27,472 nucleotides of DNA from Pseudopedobacter sp045629485 (GTDB lineage: Bacteria; Bacteroidota; Bacteroidia; Sphingobacteriales; Sphingobacteriaceae), in assembly GCA_045629485.1 (NCBI GenBank), contig JAZQRF010000317.1, forward strand, positions 1 to 27,472, in the 5' to 3' direction. The notes under the pieces were generated by a model, which saw only the letters and a list, made by a program, of their open reading frames with translations, did no database searches and was not told the DNA's origin. A program made the translations under genes and the position numbers. Below are positions 15,669 through 24,804 of the stretch, one piece after another (the stretch's first letter is position 1; every line of letters starts with the position of its first letter).

Positions 15669-17828
15669 ATGAGTTTAAACGTTTTTAAAAAGTCGATTGA
15701 TTTAGGCGGAGGCCGTATCGTTGAGATCGAAACTGGTAAATTGGCTAAACAAGCTGATGGATCAGTAGTAGTGAAACAAGGCGATACCATGCTTTTAGCC
15801 ACTGTTGTTTCAAATAAAGATGCAAAAGAAGGTGTCGACTTCCTTCCTTTATCCGTTGATTACCAGGAAAAATATGCGGCAGCTGGTCGTATCCCTGGAG
15901 GCTTTTTACGTCGCGAAGCTAGATTGTCTGATTATGAAGTTTTAATTTCAAGATTAGTTGATAGAGCGTTACGTCCATTATTCCCTGAGGATTATCATTC
16001 TGATACTCAGGTGATGATTTCTTTAATATCATCAGACAAAAACATTATGCCTGATGCATTGGTTGGTTTAGCCGCCTCAGCTGCAATTGCTGTTTCAGAT
16101 ATCCCGTTTAACGGGCCAATTTCAGAAGTTCGCGTTGCTAAAATTGATGGCGAGTTGGTGATTAATCCTTCCCGTTCAGAATTAGAGAGAGCAACATTAG
16201 AATTTATTGTTGCAGGTTCTGCACAAGACATTAACATGGTAGAAGGTGAAGCAGACGAAATTCAGGAAGCTGAATTAATCGAAGCTATACAATTTGCCCA
16301 TACAGCTATTAAAGTACAGGTACAGGCACAGGTAGAACTTGCTGAATTAGTAGGTAAAACTGTAAAAAGAACCTATTGCCACGAACATAGCAATGAGGAA
16401 TTAAAGAAATTAGTTTATGCATTTGCTTATGATAAAGTGTATGCTGTGGCTAAATCTCAAACTCCTAAACATGAACGGGGTGATGCTTTTGGAGCTATCT
16501 TAATGGATTTTATTGCAACACTTGGTGAAGAAGTAGATCCGGTTACAGGCTTTTTAGCTAAAAAATATTTCCACGATGTGCAGTTTGATGCTGTTCGTAA
16601 CCTTTTATTAGATGAAGGTGTTCGTTTAGACGGACGTACTACGAAACAAATTCGTCCGATCTGGAGTGAAGTTGGTTATTTACCTTCTGCTCACGGATCA
16701 GCAATTTTTACTCGTGGAGAAACTCAATCTTTAACTACTGTTACTTTAGGTGCTAAAGATGATGAGCAAATGATTGATGGAGCTTTCATCAACGGTTACA
16801 ACAAATTCTTATTACACTACAATTTCCCTGCTTTCTCAACTGGTGAGGCTCGTCCTAACCGTGGTGTGGGTAGAAGAGAAGTTGGTCATGGTAACTTAGC
16901 CATGAGAGCAATTAAGAAAGTTTTACCTGCCGATGCTGAAAATCCTTACACAATTCGTGTAGTGTCTGATATTTTAGAATCTAATGGTTCTTCTTCAATG
17001 GCGACTGTTTGTGCTGGTACATTGGCATTAATGGATGCAGGTATTAAATTAAAAGCACCAGTTTCTGGTATCGCTATGGGCTTAATATCTGATGAAAAAA
17101 CCGGAAAATATGCTATCCTTTCTGATATACTTGGTGATGAAGATCATTTAGGAGATATGGATTTTAAAGTTACGGGTTCAAGAAATGGTATAACAGCTTG
17201 CCAGATGGACTTGAAAGTTAATGGTTTATCTTATGCCGTGTTAACTGAAGCTTTAAACCAGGCAAAAGAAGGTCGTTTACATATCTTAGGCGAGATGGAG
17301 AAAACCATGTCTGCTCCTCGTGAAGATTACAAGCCTCATGCTCCACGTATAGTTTCAATGATCATCGATAAAGAATTTATTGGAGCAATCATTGGCCCGG
17401 GTGGTAAAATCATCCAGGAAATGCAACGCGAAACTGGCGCTACTATTTCTATCGAAGAAAAAGATGGAAAAGGAATTATCCAGATCTTTGCGGATAATAA
17501 AGATGCAATAGACCAGGCTACAACACGAATTAAAAATATTGTTGCTAAGCCAGAAGTGGGTGAAACCTACGAAGGAAAAGTTAAATCTATTATGCCTTTT
17601 GGTGCATTCGTAGAAATTATGCCAGGTAAAGACGGTTTATTACATATCTCTGAAATAGACTGGAAACGTTACGAAACTATGGACGGGATTTTCCAGGTGG
17701 GTGATGAAGTAAGAGTGAAGTTACTGGATGTAGATAAGCAAGGAAAATTAAAGCTTTCGAGAAAAGCGTTGTTGCCTCGCCCTCCAAAACCAGAAGCAGC
17801 TCCGGCAGAAGAAGCTCCAAAAGCTTAA
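15669..17828 (+). CDS. pnp: Polyribonucleotide nucleotidyltransferase (PNPase)
   Basis: The 719-residue protein is a phosphorolytic 3'-5' exoribonuclease central to mRNA decay. It has the standard order: first RNase PH-like domain (about 10-145), helical linker, second catalytic RNase PH domain (about 320-545) with Asp490 and Asp496 in LGDEDHLGDMDF, KH domain (about 555-625) with the GPGG loop at 576-579, and S1 domain (about 632-700). The tail is an Ala/Pro/Glu-rich stretch. It is complete and of normal length. In many bacteria rpsO lies just upstream; here the upstream neighbour is a histidine kinase gene and pnp has its own promoter and terminator. Confidence 0.98.
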   Translation: MSLNVFKKSIDLGGGRIVEIETGKLAKQADGSVVVKQGDTMLLATVVSNKDAKEGVDFLPLSVDYQEKYAAAGRIPGGFLRREARLSDYEVLISRLVDRALRPLFPEDYHSDTQVMISLISSDKNIMPDALVGLAASAAIAVSDIPFNGPISEVRVAKIDGELVINPSRSELERATLEFIVAGSAQDINMVEGEADEIQEAELIEAIQFAHTAIKVQVQAQVELAELVGKTVKRTYCHEHSNEELKKLVYAFAYDKVYAVAKSQTPKHERGDAFGAILMDFIATLGEEVDPVTGFLAKKYFHDVQFDAVRNLLLDEGVRLDGRTTKQIRPIWSEVGYLPSAHGSAIFTRGETQSLTTVTLGAKDDEQMIDGAFINGYNKFLLHYNFPAFSTGEARPNRGVGRREVGHGNLAMRAIKKVLPADAENPYTIRVVSDILESNGSSSMATVCAGTLALMDAGIKLKAPVSGIAMGLISDEKTGKYAILSDILGDEDHLGDMDFKVTGSRNGITACQMDLKVNGLSYAVLTEALNQAKEGRLHILGEMEKTMSAPREDYKPHAPRIVSMIIDKEFIGAIIGPGGKIIQEMQRETGATISIEEKDGKGIIQIFADNKDAIDQATTRIKNIVAKPEVGETYEGKVKSIMPFGAFVEIMPGKDGLLHISEIDWKRYETMDGIFQVGDEVRVKLLDVDKQGKLKLSRKALLPRPPKPEAAPAEEAPKA

Positions 17829-17847
17829 TATATTGAGTAAACATTAT

Positions 17848-17881
17848 AATCCTCTGTATTTATTTACAGGGGATTTTTTTT
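17848..17881 (+). terminator. Terminator of pnp
   Basis: An 11-bp stem (AATCCTCTGTA / TACAGGGGATT, one G-U pair) with a six-base loop is followed by a run of T residues. It starts 20 bases after the pnp stop. Confidence 0.9.
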
Positions 17882-17978
17882 GTGCTAAATTCTTGATATA
17901 GTTTTCCTTAATTTCTAATTAATCAGCGTAGAACATTTTAAGCTTATATTGGTTATTCTAGAAATTAAACAAACTATT

Positions 17979-18191
17979 ATGGAAAACGACAAAGAACAAG
18001 AAAGAGAAAAGCTGATTAATGAATCTCCCCAACCAATAGAAAGAGATTATGAAGGTCACAAACAAAATCCAGGTCCATCCGAAGAGGCAGTTGTAGAAAA
18101 AAATAAAAATGGTGCTGGGCAAATGTTAAAATATATTATTCCAATTCTGGTAGTTGTACTTATTATCCTCTGGCTGCTGTTTAGAGAATAA
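17979..18191 (+). CDS. Small C-terminally anchored membrane protein
   Basis: From the ATG at 17979 the product has 70 residues: a highly charged N-terminal 45 residues (MENDKEQEREKLINESPQPI onward) and one hydrophobic helix at about 50-67 (YIIPILVVVLIILWLLF) ending in RE. This is a tail-anchored layout with the soluble part probably in the cytoplasm. I recognise no family. An in-frame upstream start at 17949 would add ten residues but is less likely. TAGTTTTC (17899-17906) is a one-mismatch -7 box. The gene lies 35 bases before the DUF4202 gene and may be co-transcribed with it. Confidence 0.6.
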   Translation: MENDKEQEREKLINESPQPIERDYEGHKQNPGPSEEAVVEKNKNGAGQMLKYIIPILVVVLIILWLLFRE

Positions 18192-18226
18192 ATGTTCATC
18201 TTTACATCAATTAAAATACATGGTTG

Positions 18227-18811
18227 ATGAATAAACTGGAATTAGCATTCGATAAATTTGATGAGTATAACAAGGCTGATCCTAATGTTTTCATTTGGAA
18301 TGGTGAGTCGTATCCGCAGGAATATTTTTTAGCATTAGCACTATACAATTGGGTGTTAAAGCTAGATGCTAATGCAGGTGAAGAACTTTTATTAGCTTCC
18401 CGATGTCAGCACATTGGGAGATGGGAAAGTCCCAGAAATACATATCCGGATGGGAGAGAAGGTTATTTGGCCTGGCGCAGGGACCTGGCTTTATACCATG
18501 CAAATAAAGCTGAAGAAATATTAAAATCGATAGGTTATAATGAAGAGCAAATAGCTCTGGTACGCCGAATTATTCTAAAGAAAAAAATAAAGGTTGATGA
18601 TGAAGTACAAACTATGGAGAATGCTCTTTGTCTGGTCTTTTTAGAATTTCAATACGAAGAATTTTATCCTAAGCATGACCCTGAAAAAGTTGTCAATATT
18701 CTCAGAAAGTCTTTATTGAAAATGAATGCCCATGGTCATCAGTTTGCATTAACTTTACCTTACTCAGAAAAAGGAAAATATTATATCGAAGAAGCGCTAA
18801 AGTTGTTATAA
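18227..18811 (+). CDS. DUF4202 family protein
   Basis: The 194-residue soluble protein matches DUF4202: an N-terminal FDKFDEYNKADPNVF and YPQEYFLALALYNWVLKLD, then the conserved core LASRCQHIGRWESPRNTYPD followed by REGYLAWRRDLALYHA, and a C-terminal helical part. The conserved His and Arg residues (QHIGRWE, then WRRDL) and the HD-like look of 'ASRCQHI' hint at a metal-dependent helical fold, but no activity is known to me. A TTG directly before the ATG at 18227 is in frame; ATG is preferred. It is followed by a convergent cydB. Confidence 0.85.
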   Translation: MNKLELAFDKFDEYNKADPNVFIWNGESYPQEYFLALALYNWVLKLDANAGEELLLASRCQHIGRWESPRNTYPDGREGYLAWRRDLALYHANKAEEILKSIGYNEEQIALVRRIILKKKIKVDDEVQTMENALCLVFLEFQYEEFYPKHDPEKVVNILRKSLLKMNAHGHQFALTLPYSEKGKYYIEEALKLL

Positions 18812-18829
18812 GAATGTTTGATATATATA

Positions 18830-18863
18830 CCGCAGGCTTAAAAGCTCTGCGGTTGATTTTTTT
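18830..18863 (+). terminator. Terminator after DUF4202 gene, overlapping the cydB end
   Basis: CCGCAGGCTT pairs with AAGC-T-CTGCGG (one bulged T) around a two-base loop, followed by TTGATTTTTTT. The hairpin lies across the cydB stop codon (18838-18840 on the other strand). The minus-strand side has no T-run, so cydB lacks an obvious terminator of its own. Confidence 0.75.
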
Positions 18864-19878
18864 CTTCCTTAGCTTCAGGGTTTTTCTTTTGAAAACTGTA
18901 GATCAAATAAAATAAAGCAGGGAGGATAAAAATGCTGCCAAGCAATAATGCCCATGCTAAGGCTTCTATCGTTTTATCATGACCTTTATGTTCCATTAAA
19001 GAGAGAAATTCTCCATTTTTCAGGATTACAAGATTCGGAAAATGCTCTATAGTGATCGTGAATAAGATCATGGTTACCTGGAATCCAGCCAATATTCTCA
19101 ATATATTCGATTTGCCTTTGTTTAATAAGTACCAAAGTAGGATCAAGGATATTGTTGCAGCAGAAATAGCAATAATGCCCAGCATATTTCCGAATACCCA
19201 TTCTAATAAGGGAATTTTTTTGAAATGAGCGGTGATAAAAACCAAAGCACCTGATATTACTGCGGCAATATTCATTTGCCTGGTTTTATAAATATACCGC
19301 TTTCTTTCTTCCTCTGTTTCGGTTTCTCCGATAATGAAAATCGCTGCTAAAAATCCGCAAATACTTACCGTAAATAATCCAACAGAAATAGAGAAGAGAT
19401 TAAGCCAACTGAAAACATAGGCATCTAAAAAATTATTTGCATTTGTATCTATTTCGCCACTTACGGTACTTGCAGCTATTACCCCTAAGAAAAATGGGGT
19501 AACAAAACTCGAGTATTGAAAAATTTTATTGTACAACACCTGCATGTCATCAACCACAGCATCGTAATTTCTAAAAGTGAAGGCTGTTCCGCGAGCTATA
19601 ATTCCCAATAACATGATCACTAGCGGAATGTGTAAATAGACCGACATGGTGGAGTAAATAGTAGGGAAACCTACAAATAAAATCACAATTGTAATAATCA
19701 GCCACATATGGTTTGCTTCCCAAATTGGACCAATAGCCCGGTACATGGTCTTTCGGGTTTTGCTTCTGTTCTCTTCTTTAGAAAAAAGCTCAATTATCCC
19801 TGCACCGAAATCTGCGCCACCCAATAATAGATAGAGTAAGATTGCAGTCCATAAATAGGTAATTACAACGTATATCAT
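18838..19878 (-). CDS. cydB: Cytochrome bd ubiquinol oxidase subunit II
   Basis: The 346-residue membrane protein has eight or nine hydrophobic segments. Family blocks seen: LLGGADFGAGIIELFSK near the N-terminus (family LDGFDLGVG region), RAIGPIWEANHMWLI with the conserved EANHVW-like motif, and IARGTAFTFRNY. With CydA it forms the high-affinity quinol oxidase that reduces oxygen to water. The C-terminus is short and lysine-rich. It follows cydA by 39 bases. No small cydX-like frame nor cydDC transporter genes are found in the window. Confidence 0.95.
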   Translation of the reverse strand: MIYVVITYLWTAILLYLLLGGADFGAGIIELFSKEENRSKTRKTMYRAIGPIWEANHMWLIITIVILFVGFPTIYSTMSVYLHIPLVIMLLGIIARGTAFTFRNYDAVVDDMQVLYNKIFQYSSFVTPFFLGVIAASTVSGEIDTNANNFLDAYVFSWLNLFSISVGLFTVSICGFLAAIFIIGETETEEERKRYIYKTRQMNIAAVISGALVFITAHFKKIPLLEWVFGNMLGIIAISAATISLILLWYLLNKGKSNILRILAGFQVTMILFTITIEHFPNLVILKNGEFLSLMEHKGHDKTIEALAWALLLGSIFILPALFYLIYSFQKKNPEAKEEKNQPQSF

Positions 19879-19917
19879 GAGAATTATTCTAAATGTTTAA
19901 TCTTTTATATAAGATAC

Positions 19918-21252
19918 TTAGGCAATTTTCTTTATTTCTTCCTCTTTATTGTCATACATTACTCCAACCATTGTAATTTGCCTGTATAGCATGAAAATAA
20001 CAATGATGGATAAAGAGAAATAAACAGCTGTAAAAAGATAAAATGAATAGGCTATTCCGGGCATTGGTGTTACGGCATCTGCAGTCCTCATCACATTATG
20101 AATGATCCACGGCTGCCTGCCCACTTCAGTAACCGTCCAGCCAGCTTCTACGGCTATAAATCCCATCGGAGTGGCGAGTACAAAAAGCTTTAATAGCCAT
20201 CGGCTGTTTAACCATTTTCTTTTTTTCCATAAGGCGATAAAGTATATTACAGCAATAACCATCATAATCATTCCTAAACCAATCATGATTTGGAAGGCAT
20301 AATGAGTAATTGCTACAGGTGGTTGATTTTCTTTTGGAATAGCATCCAAGCCTGTTACTTCTGCTTCAAAATCTCCATGTGCTAAAAAACTTAAAGCGCC
20401 CGGTAGCTTAATGGCGTATTTTACGGTTTGATTTTCTTCATCAACAATTCCACCAAGTATAAGAGGTGCTGCTTTTTCTGTGTGAAAATGAGCTTCCATG
20501 GCAGCTAACTTTGCCGGCTGCCTGATAGCCACATCTTTAGCAGATATATCTCCGCTGATAGGTTGTAAAACTGCAGCTATAGTTCCAAATATGGCTGCTA
20601 TCTTAAACGCTTTGGTATGAAAGACTATATTTTTGCCTTTTAGTATCATTAAAGCATGAACACCTGCAACTGCAAATCCGGTAGCAACAAATGCTGCAAT
20701 AGACATATGCAAAGCTTGTGAAATCCAGGCATCGTTAAACATGGCTGCAACTGGATCTATATTAATGTATTCGCCATTTACAAAATCAAAACCAGATGGG
20801 CTGTTCATCCAGGCATTGGCTGCAACAACTAAAATTCCTGATAGTAATCCGCTGATTCCTACGATTACTCCCGTAAACCAATGAAACCATGGGTTAAACC
20901 TATTCCATCCATATAAATAAAAACCTAAGGCGATTGCTTCTATAAAAAATGCTGTACCTTCTAATGAGAATGGCATACCGAAAATTGGACCAGCATGTTC
21001 CATAAATCCCGGCCATAGCAAACCTAACTCAAAGGATAGTACAGTGCCAGATACAGCACCGGTAGCAAAGAAAATGGCCACGCCTTTTGTCCAGGCTTTG
21101 GTTATGGTTTTATACATTTCATTCTTTGTCTTTAGGTAGTAATAATGAGATACAGCCATGAAAAAAGGCATCACCATACCAATACAGGCAAAAATGATAT
21201 GAAACCCAAGGGAAAGAGCCATTTGCGAACGGGCAGCTAAAAAATCATCCAT
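19918..21252 (-). CDS. cydA: Cytochrome bd ubiquinol oxidase subunit I
   Basis: The 444-residue haem-bearing subunit has the expected ligands: His18 (haem b595/d side) in LGFHIIFACIG, His182 for haem b558 in QALHMSIAAFVATG, and the matching methionine in YAFQIMIGLGM (about Met323). Glu98 and Glu105 in SLEGTAFFIEAIALG fit the proton-path acids, and the signature GWTVTEVGRQPW is at 371-382. At 444 residues it is much shorter than E. coli CydA (about 520), placing it in the short Q-loop class. It is the first gene of cydAB. Upstream (minus strand) TAATTTAG and TAGATTTT are one-mismatch -7 boxes; neither is convincing. Confidence 0.97.
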   Translation of the reverse strand: MDDFLAARSQMALSLGFHIIFACIGMVMPFFMAVSHYYYLKTKNEMYKTITKAWTKGVAIFFATGAVSGTVLSFELGLLWPGFMEHAGPIFGMPFSLEGTAFFIEAIALGFYLYGWNRFNPWFHWFTGVIVGISGLLSGILVVAANAWMNSPSGFDFVNGEYINIDPVAAMFNDAWISQALHMSIAAFVATGFAVAGVHALMILKGKNIVFHTKAFKIAAIFGTIAAVLQPISGDISAKDVAIRQPAKLAAMEAHFHTEKAAPLILGGIVDEENQTVKYAIKLPGALSFLAHGDFEAEVTGLDAIPKENQPPVAITHYAFQIMIGLGMIMMVIAVIYFIALWKKRKWLNSRWLLKLFVLATPMGFIAVEAGWTVTEVGRQPWIIHNVMRTADAVTPMPGIAYSFYLFTAVYFSLSIIVIFMLYRQITMVGVMYDNKEEEIKKIA

Positions 21253-21363
21253 TGATAAGATAATTAAGAACGAAATATGTGAAATGCTAAATTAGTGATA
21301 TTAAAATCTATAAATCAATAGAAGCGTAGGATTAAGAAATTTAGAATGAAATTGGATTAATTT

Positions 21364-22161
21364 TTATTTTGATTTTTTGGATTGTATCTTTTGAAGTTCC
21401 TTCATTTTAAGAGCAAAGCGTTTACCATATTCATTGGCTGATGGTCCGTCGAAATGAGTATGATCACCTTTGTCTGTTAAATTTTCTGAAGTCGCTAAAA
21501 TAGTATAAGGCACCTTAGCTATGATTGCAGGTATTACAGTCTGATTGAAATTGGCATATTTATTACTAAACTGGCCAAGTTCTCCTACCACTACAGGAAG
21601 TTTTTTGTTCTTTGTTAAAGTTCGTATTTTGTTAATGAGTGCATCTAATTTCTCTGCATGGTTTTCCGGATTCTTAGTTCCACTATTGGATTCTCCCTGG
21701 TGCCAAAGTATACCTTTAACCACACCATATTGCATGGCATTATTGATTCTCTTTACAGCATCATCATAGGGATAAGTTTTCGTAGCTTCATCATAGGTGT
21801 TTTCCTGCCATTTTTCTATAGCGGTTCCGCCAACTGCACAGGGAATTAAACCAATTCGGATACTCGAGTCTGCCTTCGCCATTTCAATTCCAAATGACAA
21901 GCCGGGCCCAACACCAGCTACCGAAGGTTTGTCGAAATGAACAGGGTTTTTAGCCAATTGCCATTCGCCATCTTTATTCAGCATATAAACCCTGGAGTGA
22001 TTTAAATTGATCAAATCTCCTTCAATCGCTCCGCGGCCAGCCATATTAGATTGGCCCATCAGGAGGTATAAGTGAAAATTTTTATCGATTTTTTTATTGG
22101 TTTGAGCAAAGCCTAAAATATTTAATAATAAGAAAACGGATAGCAGAACAGGTTTCAACAT
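21364..22161 (-). CDS. Sialate O-acetylesterase-like SGNH esterase, secreted
   Basis: From the ATG at 22161 the product has 265 residues and a signal peptide (MLKPVLLSVFLLLNILGFAQ). The catalytic blocks of the SASA/carbohydrate-esterase family (PF03629) are present: nucleophile Ser38 in LLMGQSNMAGRG, PCAVGGTAIEKW at 107-118, the GILWHQGESNSG block at 150-161, and Asp233/His236 in DHTHFDG. It would remove O-acetyl groups from sugars or polysaccharides in the periplasm or outside the cell. The frame is open for 41 codons further upstream, but that would run into sod and hide the signal peptide, so 22161 is the start. The upstream gap holds the sod terminator. Confidence 0.85.
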   Translation of the reverse strand: MLKPVLLSVFLLLNILGFAQTNKKIDKNFHLYLLMGQSNMAGRGAIEGDLINLNHSRVYMLNKDGEWQLAKNPVHFDKPSVAGVGPGLSFGIEMAKADSSIRIGLIPCAVGGTAIEKWQENTYDEATKTYPYDDAVKRINNAMQYGVVKGILWHQGESNSGTKNPENHAEKLDALINKIRTLTKNKKLPVVVGELGQFSNKYANFNQTVIPAIIAKVPYTILATSENLTDKGDHTHFDGPSANEYGKRFALKMKELQKIQSKKSK

Positions 22162-22205
22162 GTTATAATTGTTGGTTTTGATTGGGGTAAGATAGCGATA
22201 AAATA

Positions 22206-22239
22206 AAAGAGAGTATAAGGTTTGCCTTATACTCTCTTT
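22206..22239 (-). terminator. Terminator of sod
   Basis: A perfect 15-bp stem with the core AGAGAGTATAAGG / CCTTATACTCTCT and a four-base loop lies 19 bases after the sod stop. On the minus strand it is followed by a T-rich stretch (TTTTATTTTA, partly in the stem). The plus-strand side is T-rich too. Confidence 0.88.
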
Positions 22240-22258
22240 CTCTTTTTGTTGAAAGAAA

Positions 22259-22927
22259 TTATTTACCTGCTTTTGCTGCAGCAAATCTCCTGCTTACTTC
22301 CTCCCAGTTGATAACATTCCAGATAGAAGTTAGATAATCTGCTCTTTTGTTTTGGTACTTCAAATAATAAGCATGTTCCCAAACATCAATTCCTAAAATT
22401 GGAGTACCTTTTTTAGCAGCGATATCCATTAAAGGATTGTCCTGATTTGCTGTAGAAGAAACTATAAGATTTCCGTTTTCATCTACAGATAGCCATGCCC
22501 AGCCAGAACCAAATCTTTTTGCTCCGGCATCATTTAATTTCGTTTTAAGAGCTTCCATACTTTTAAAAGTACTATTAATTGCCTGCGTAAGTTCTGCAGA
22601 AGGAGTGGTTTTTTTTGGTGATAAAACAGACCAAAATAATTCATGGTTATAATGTCCGCCTGCATTGTTTCTAACGGCAGCATCATATTTTGATATATTC
22701 GCTAATATCGTTTCAATTTTTTCATTTTCTGCACTTTTGCCTTTAAGTGCATCGTTTAAGTTTTTAACGTAGGCGGCATGATGTTTAGAATAATGAATTT
22801 CCATTGTCTGTGCATCAATATAAGGTTCTAAAGCATTGTATGCATAAGGAAGAGGTTTTTGCGAAAACTGAGCAAACATGTTGCTGCTTGCAAATAGTAA
22901 TACGGCTAATAAAAATTTAATTTTCAT
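22259..22927 (-). CDS. Superoxide dismutase (Fe/Mn), exported
   Basis: The 222-residue protein is an Fe/Mn-type superoxide dismutase with an added signal peptide (MKIKFLLAVLLFASSNMFAQ), so it acts outside the cytoplasm. Metal ligands are His45 (MEIHYSKHHAAYV), His95 (AGGHYNHELFW), Asp181 and His185 (GIDVWEHAYY). Gly90-Gly91 before the second ligand, and Gln162 in STANQDNPLM, are the MnSOD-type arrangement; FeSODs put the glutamine in the other place. Manganese or cambialistic use is therefore more likely than strict iron. It lies 41 bases after the phosphoglucomutase gene with no terminator between, and no clear promoter of its own was found. Confidence 0.95.
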   Translation of the reverse strand: MKIKFLLAVLLFASSNMFAQFSQKPLPYAYNALEPYIDAQTMEIHYSKHHAAYVKNLNDALKGKSAENEKIETILANISKYDAAVRNNAGGHYNHELFWSVLSPKKTTPSAELTQAINSTFKSMEALKTKLNDAGAKRFGSGWAWLSVDENGNLIVSSTANQDNPLMDIAAKKGTPILGIDVWEHAYYLKYQNKRADYLTSIWNVINWEEVSRRFAAAKAGK

Positions 22928-22968
22928 GCTTTATTTAATTGAATCTATGAATAATTTTTTTGATAATT

Positions 22969-24705
22969 TTAAACCGCTAAATCATCCATGATCCTGGTGA
23001 TTTTATCTTCTAATTGTTTATCTGTGTCTTTAAATTCTTCTTTATTACCAAGAGAAGTATTTACACTGCAATAGAATTTTATTTTAGGTTCGGTACCAGA
23101 CGGACGGGCAGAGATGATACTTCCATCTTCTGTTATAAATTGTAATACATCAGATTTTGGTAATTCAATATCAGTAACTGCACCTGTAAGAATATCAGTT
23201 TGTTTTCTTAATGTATAATCTTTTAAAGTAACCACTTTAGAACCGCCAAGTTCTGCCGGAGGATTATTTCTAAATCTCTCCATCATGGCTACAATTTCTT
23301 CGGCACCAGATTTTCCTTTTTTAGTGATGGAGACCAATTTCTCTTTATAGAAGCCATATTTTACATACATATCTATTAGCGCCTGGTAAAGGCTGGAGCC
23401 CTTGTCTTTGTAAAATGCAGTCATTTCGGCAATAAACGCACAGGAGATAACAGCGTCTTTGTCTCTCACAAATTCACCAACTAAATAGCCATAGCTTTCC
23501 TCGCCACCAACAATAAAGGTTTTTTTGCCTTGTAGTTGAGTCATGATCTGGCCAATAAACTTAAATCCCGTTAGGGTATTGTAGCAGGTTACCTTTTTAG
23601 ATTCTGCTATTTTATCAATTAAATTTGAGGTAACAATGGTTTTTACAATGTATTCGTTACCTGTGAATTTTCCTTCAGCTTCCCAGGCTTCTAACATGTA
23701 ATTTACCAGAAGAGAACCTGTTTGGTTACCATTTAGCAATTCAAATTGTCCATCATTATTTTTAACAGCAATCCCTACACGGTCTGCATCCGGGTCTGTA
23801 GCTAAAACAAGGTCGGCGTCAGTTTCTTCTGCTTTTTTTAATGCAAGTGTTAAAGCTTCTTTTTCTTCTGGATTAGGGTAAACTACTGTAGGAAAGTTTC
23901 CATCAGGTTTAACCTGCTCATCTACTAAAATTACATTTTCGAAACCAAATTTTTCTAAAGCCTGTGGGACTAAAGTTATTCCTGTTCCATGGATAGGCGA
24001 GAATACTATTTTTAGATCTTTCTGGCGTTTAATAGCTTCCGGAGAAACCGAAAGAGAAGCAATTTTTTCTAAGTAATCGTTATCAATTTCCTCACCCAAA
24101 TAAGAAATATTCTCGGGCTTTGCTGTAAATTTTATATCATCTATGGAAGTTATTTTAGCAACCTCCTGCATCACCAACTTATCATCAGGAGCAACAAATT
24201 GGCCGCCATCTTCGCCGTAAGCTTTGTAGCCGTTATATTCTTTTGGATTGTGAGAAGCAGTAAGCATTACACCGCTTTTACATCCTAATTCTCTCACAGC
24301 AAAAGAAAGTTCAGGGGTAGGTCTTAATTCTTTAAAGAAGTAAACCTGGATATCATTCGCAGAAAAAACTTCTGCAGTAATCTGCGCAAAATAATCTGAT
24401 TTATTTCTGCTATCGTGAGCAATAGCCACTTTGACTTTTTCGCCGGGATATTTATTTAATAAATAATTTGCTAAACCTTGAGTAGCTGCACCAATAGTAT
24501 ACTTATTAATCCTGTTAGAACCGGCTCCCATGATTCCACGTAAGCCACCGGTACCAAATTCGAGGTCTCTGTAAAAAGCATCTGTTAATTCTGTATTGGA
24601 TTTGCTATCTAACAACTGTTGGATTTCCTGTTTGGTATCCTCATCATAATTACCATTTAGCCAGATGTTAATTTTTTCTATAGTGGATGTTTCTAATTCC
24701 TGCAT
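22969..24705 (-). CDS. Phosphoglucomutase/phosphomannomutase family (PGM2-like)
   Basis: The 578-residue alpha-D-phosphohexomutase interconverts hexose 1- and 6-phosphates. Four conserved loops are visible: phospho-serine Ser151 in TASHNPKEYNGYK, metal-binding DPDADR at 304-309, sugar-binding GGEESYGY at 400-407, and phosphate-binding RPSGTEPKIKFY from 534. Length and the TASHNPKEYNGYK form match the PGM2/phosphopentomutase-like branch; glucose, mannose and pentose phosphates cannot be told apart by eye. Unusually for this window, a clear Shine-Dalgarno GGAG (24711-24714) lies five bases before the ATG. Confidence 0.93.
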   Translation of the reverse strand: MQELETSTIEKINIWLNGNYDEDTKQEIQQLLDSKSNTELTDAFYRDLEFGTGGLRGIMGAGSNRINKYTIGAATQGLANYLLNKYPGEKVKVAIAHDSRNKSDYFAQITAEVFSANDIQVYFFKELRPTPELSFAVRELGCKSGVMLTASHNPKEYNGYKAYGEDGGQFVAPDDKLVMQEVAKITSIDDIKFTAKPENISYLGEEIDNDYLEKIASLSVSPEAIKRQKDLKIVFSPIHGTGITLVPQALEKFGFENVILVDEQVKPDGNFPTVVYPNPEEKEALTLALKKAEETDADLVLATDPDADRVGIAVKNNDGQFELLNGNQTGSLLVNYMLEAWEAEGKFTGNEYIVKTIVTSNLIDKIAESKKVTCYNTLTGFKFIGQIMTQLQGKKTFIVGGEESYGYLVGEFVRDKDAVISCAFIAEMTAFYKDKGSSLYQALIDMYVKYGFYKEKLVSITKKGKSGAEEIVAMMERFRNNPPAELGGSKVVTLKDYTLRKQTDILTGAVTDIELPKSDVLQFITEDGSIISARPSGTEPKIKFYCSVNTSLGNKEEFKDTDKQLEDKITRIMDDLAV

Positions 24706-24727
24706 TTTTACTCCTTTTTTATATACT

Positions 24728-24735
24728 CAAAGGTA
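24728..24735 (-). promoter_or_regulatory. -7 box of the phosphohexomutase gene
   Basis: The minus strand reads TACCTTTG, an exact TAnnTTTG, 22 bases before the start codon. No TTTG was found at the -33 spacing. Confidence 0.45.
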
Positions 24736-24804
24736 ATAATAGGATAAAAGTTTGGTTGAAGAAAAAATATTTTAAAGAAACTTTTAATTACTTGCGCCTA
24801 AAGG

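Noticed and set aside
19879..19917. A cydX-like small gene between cydA and cydB
   Set aside because: The gap is only 39 bases and has no suitable frame.
22162..22284. Upstream extension of the esterase gene by 41 codons
   Set aside because: It would run through the sod terminator and into sod, and would put polar residues ahead of an obvious signal peptide.
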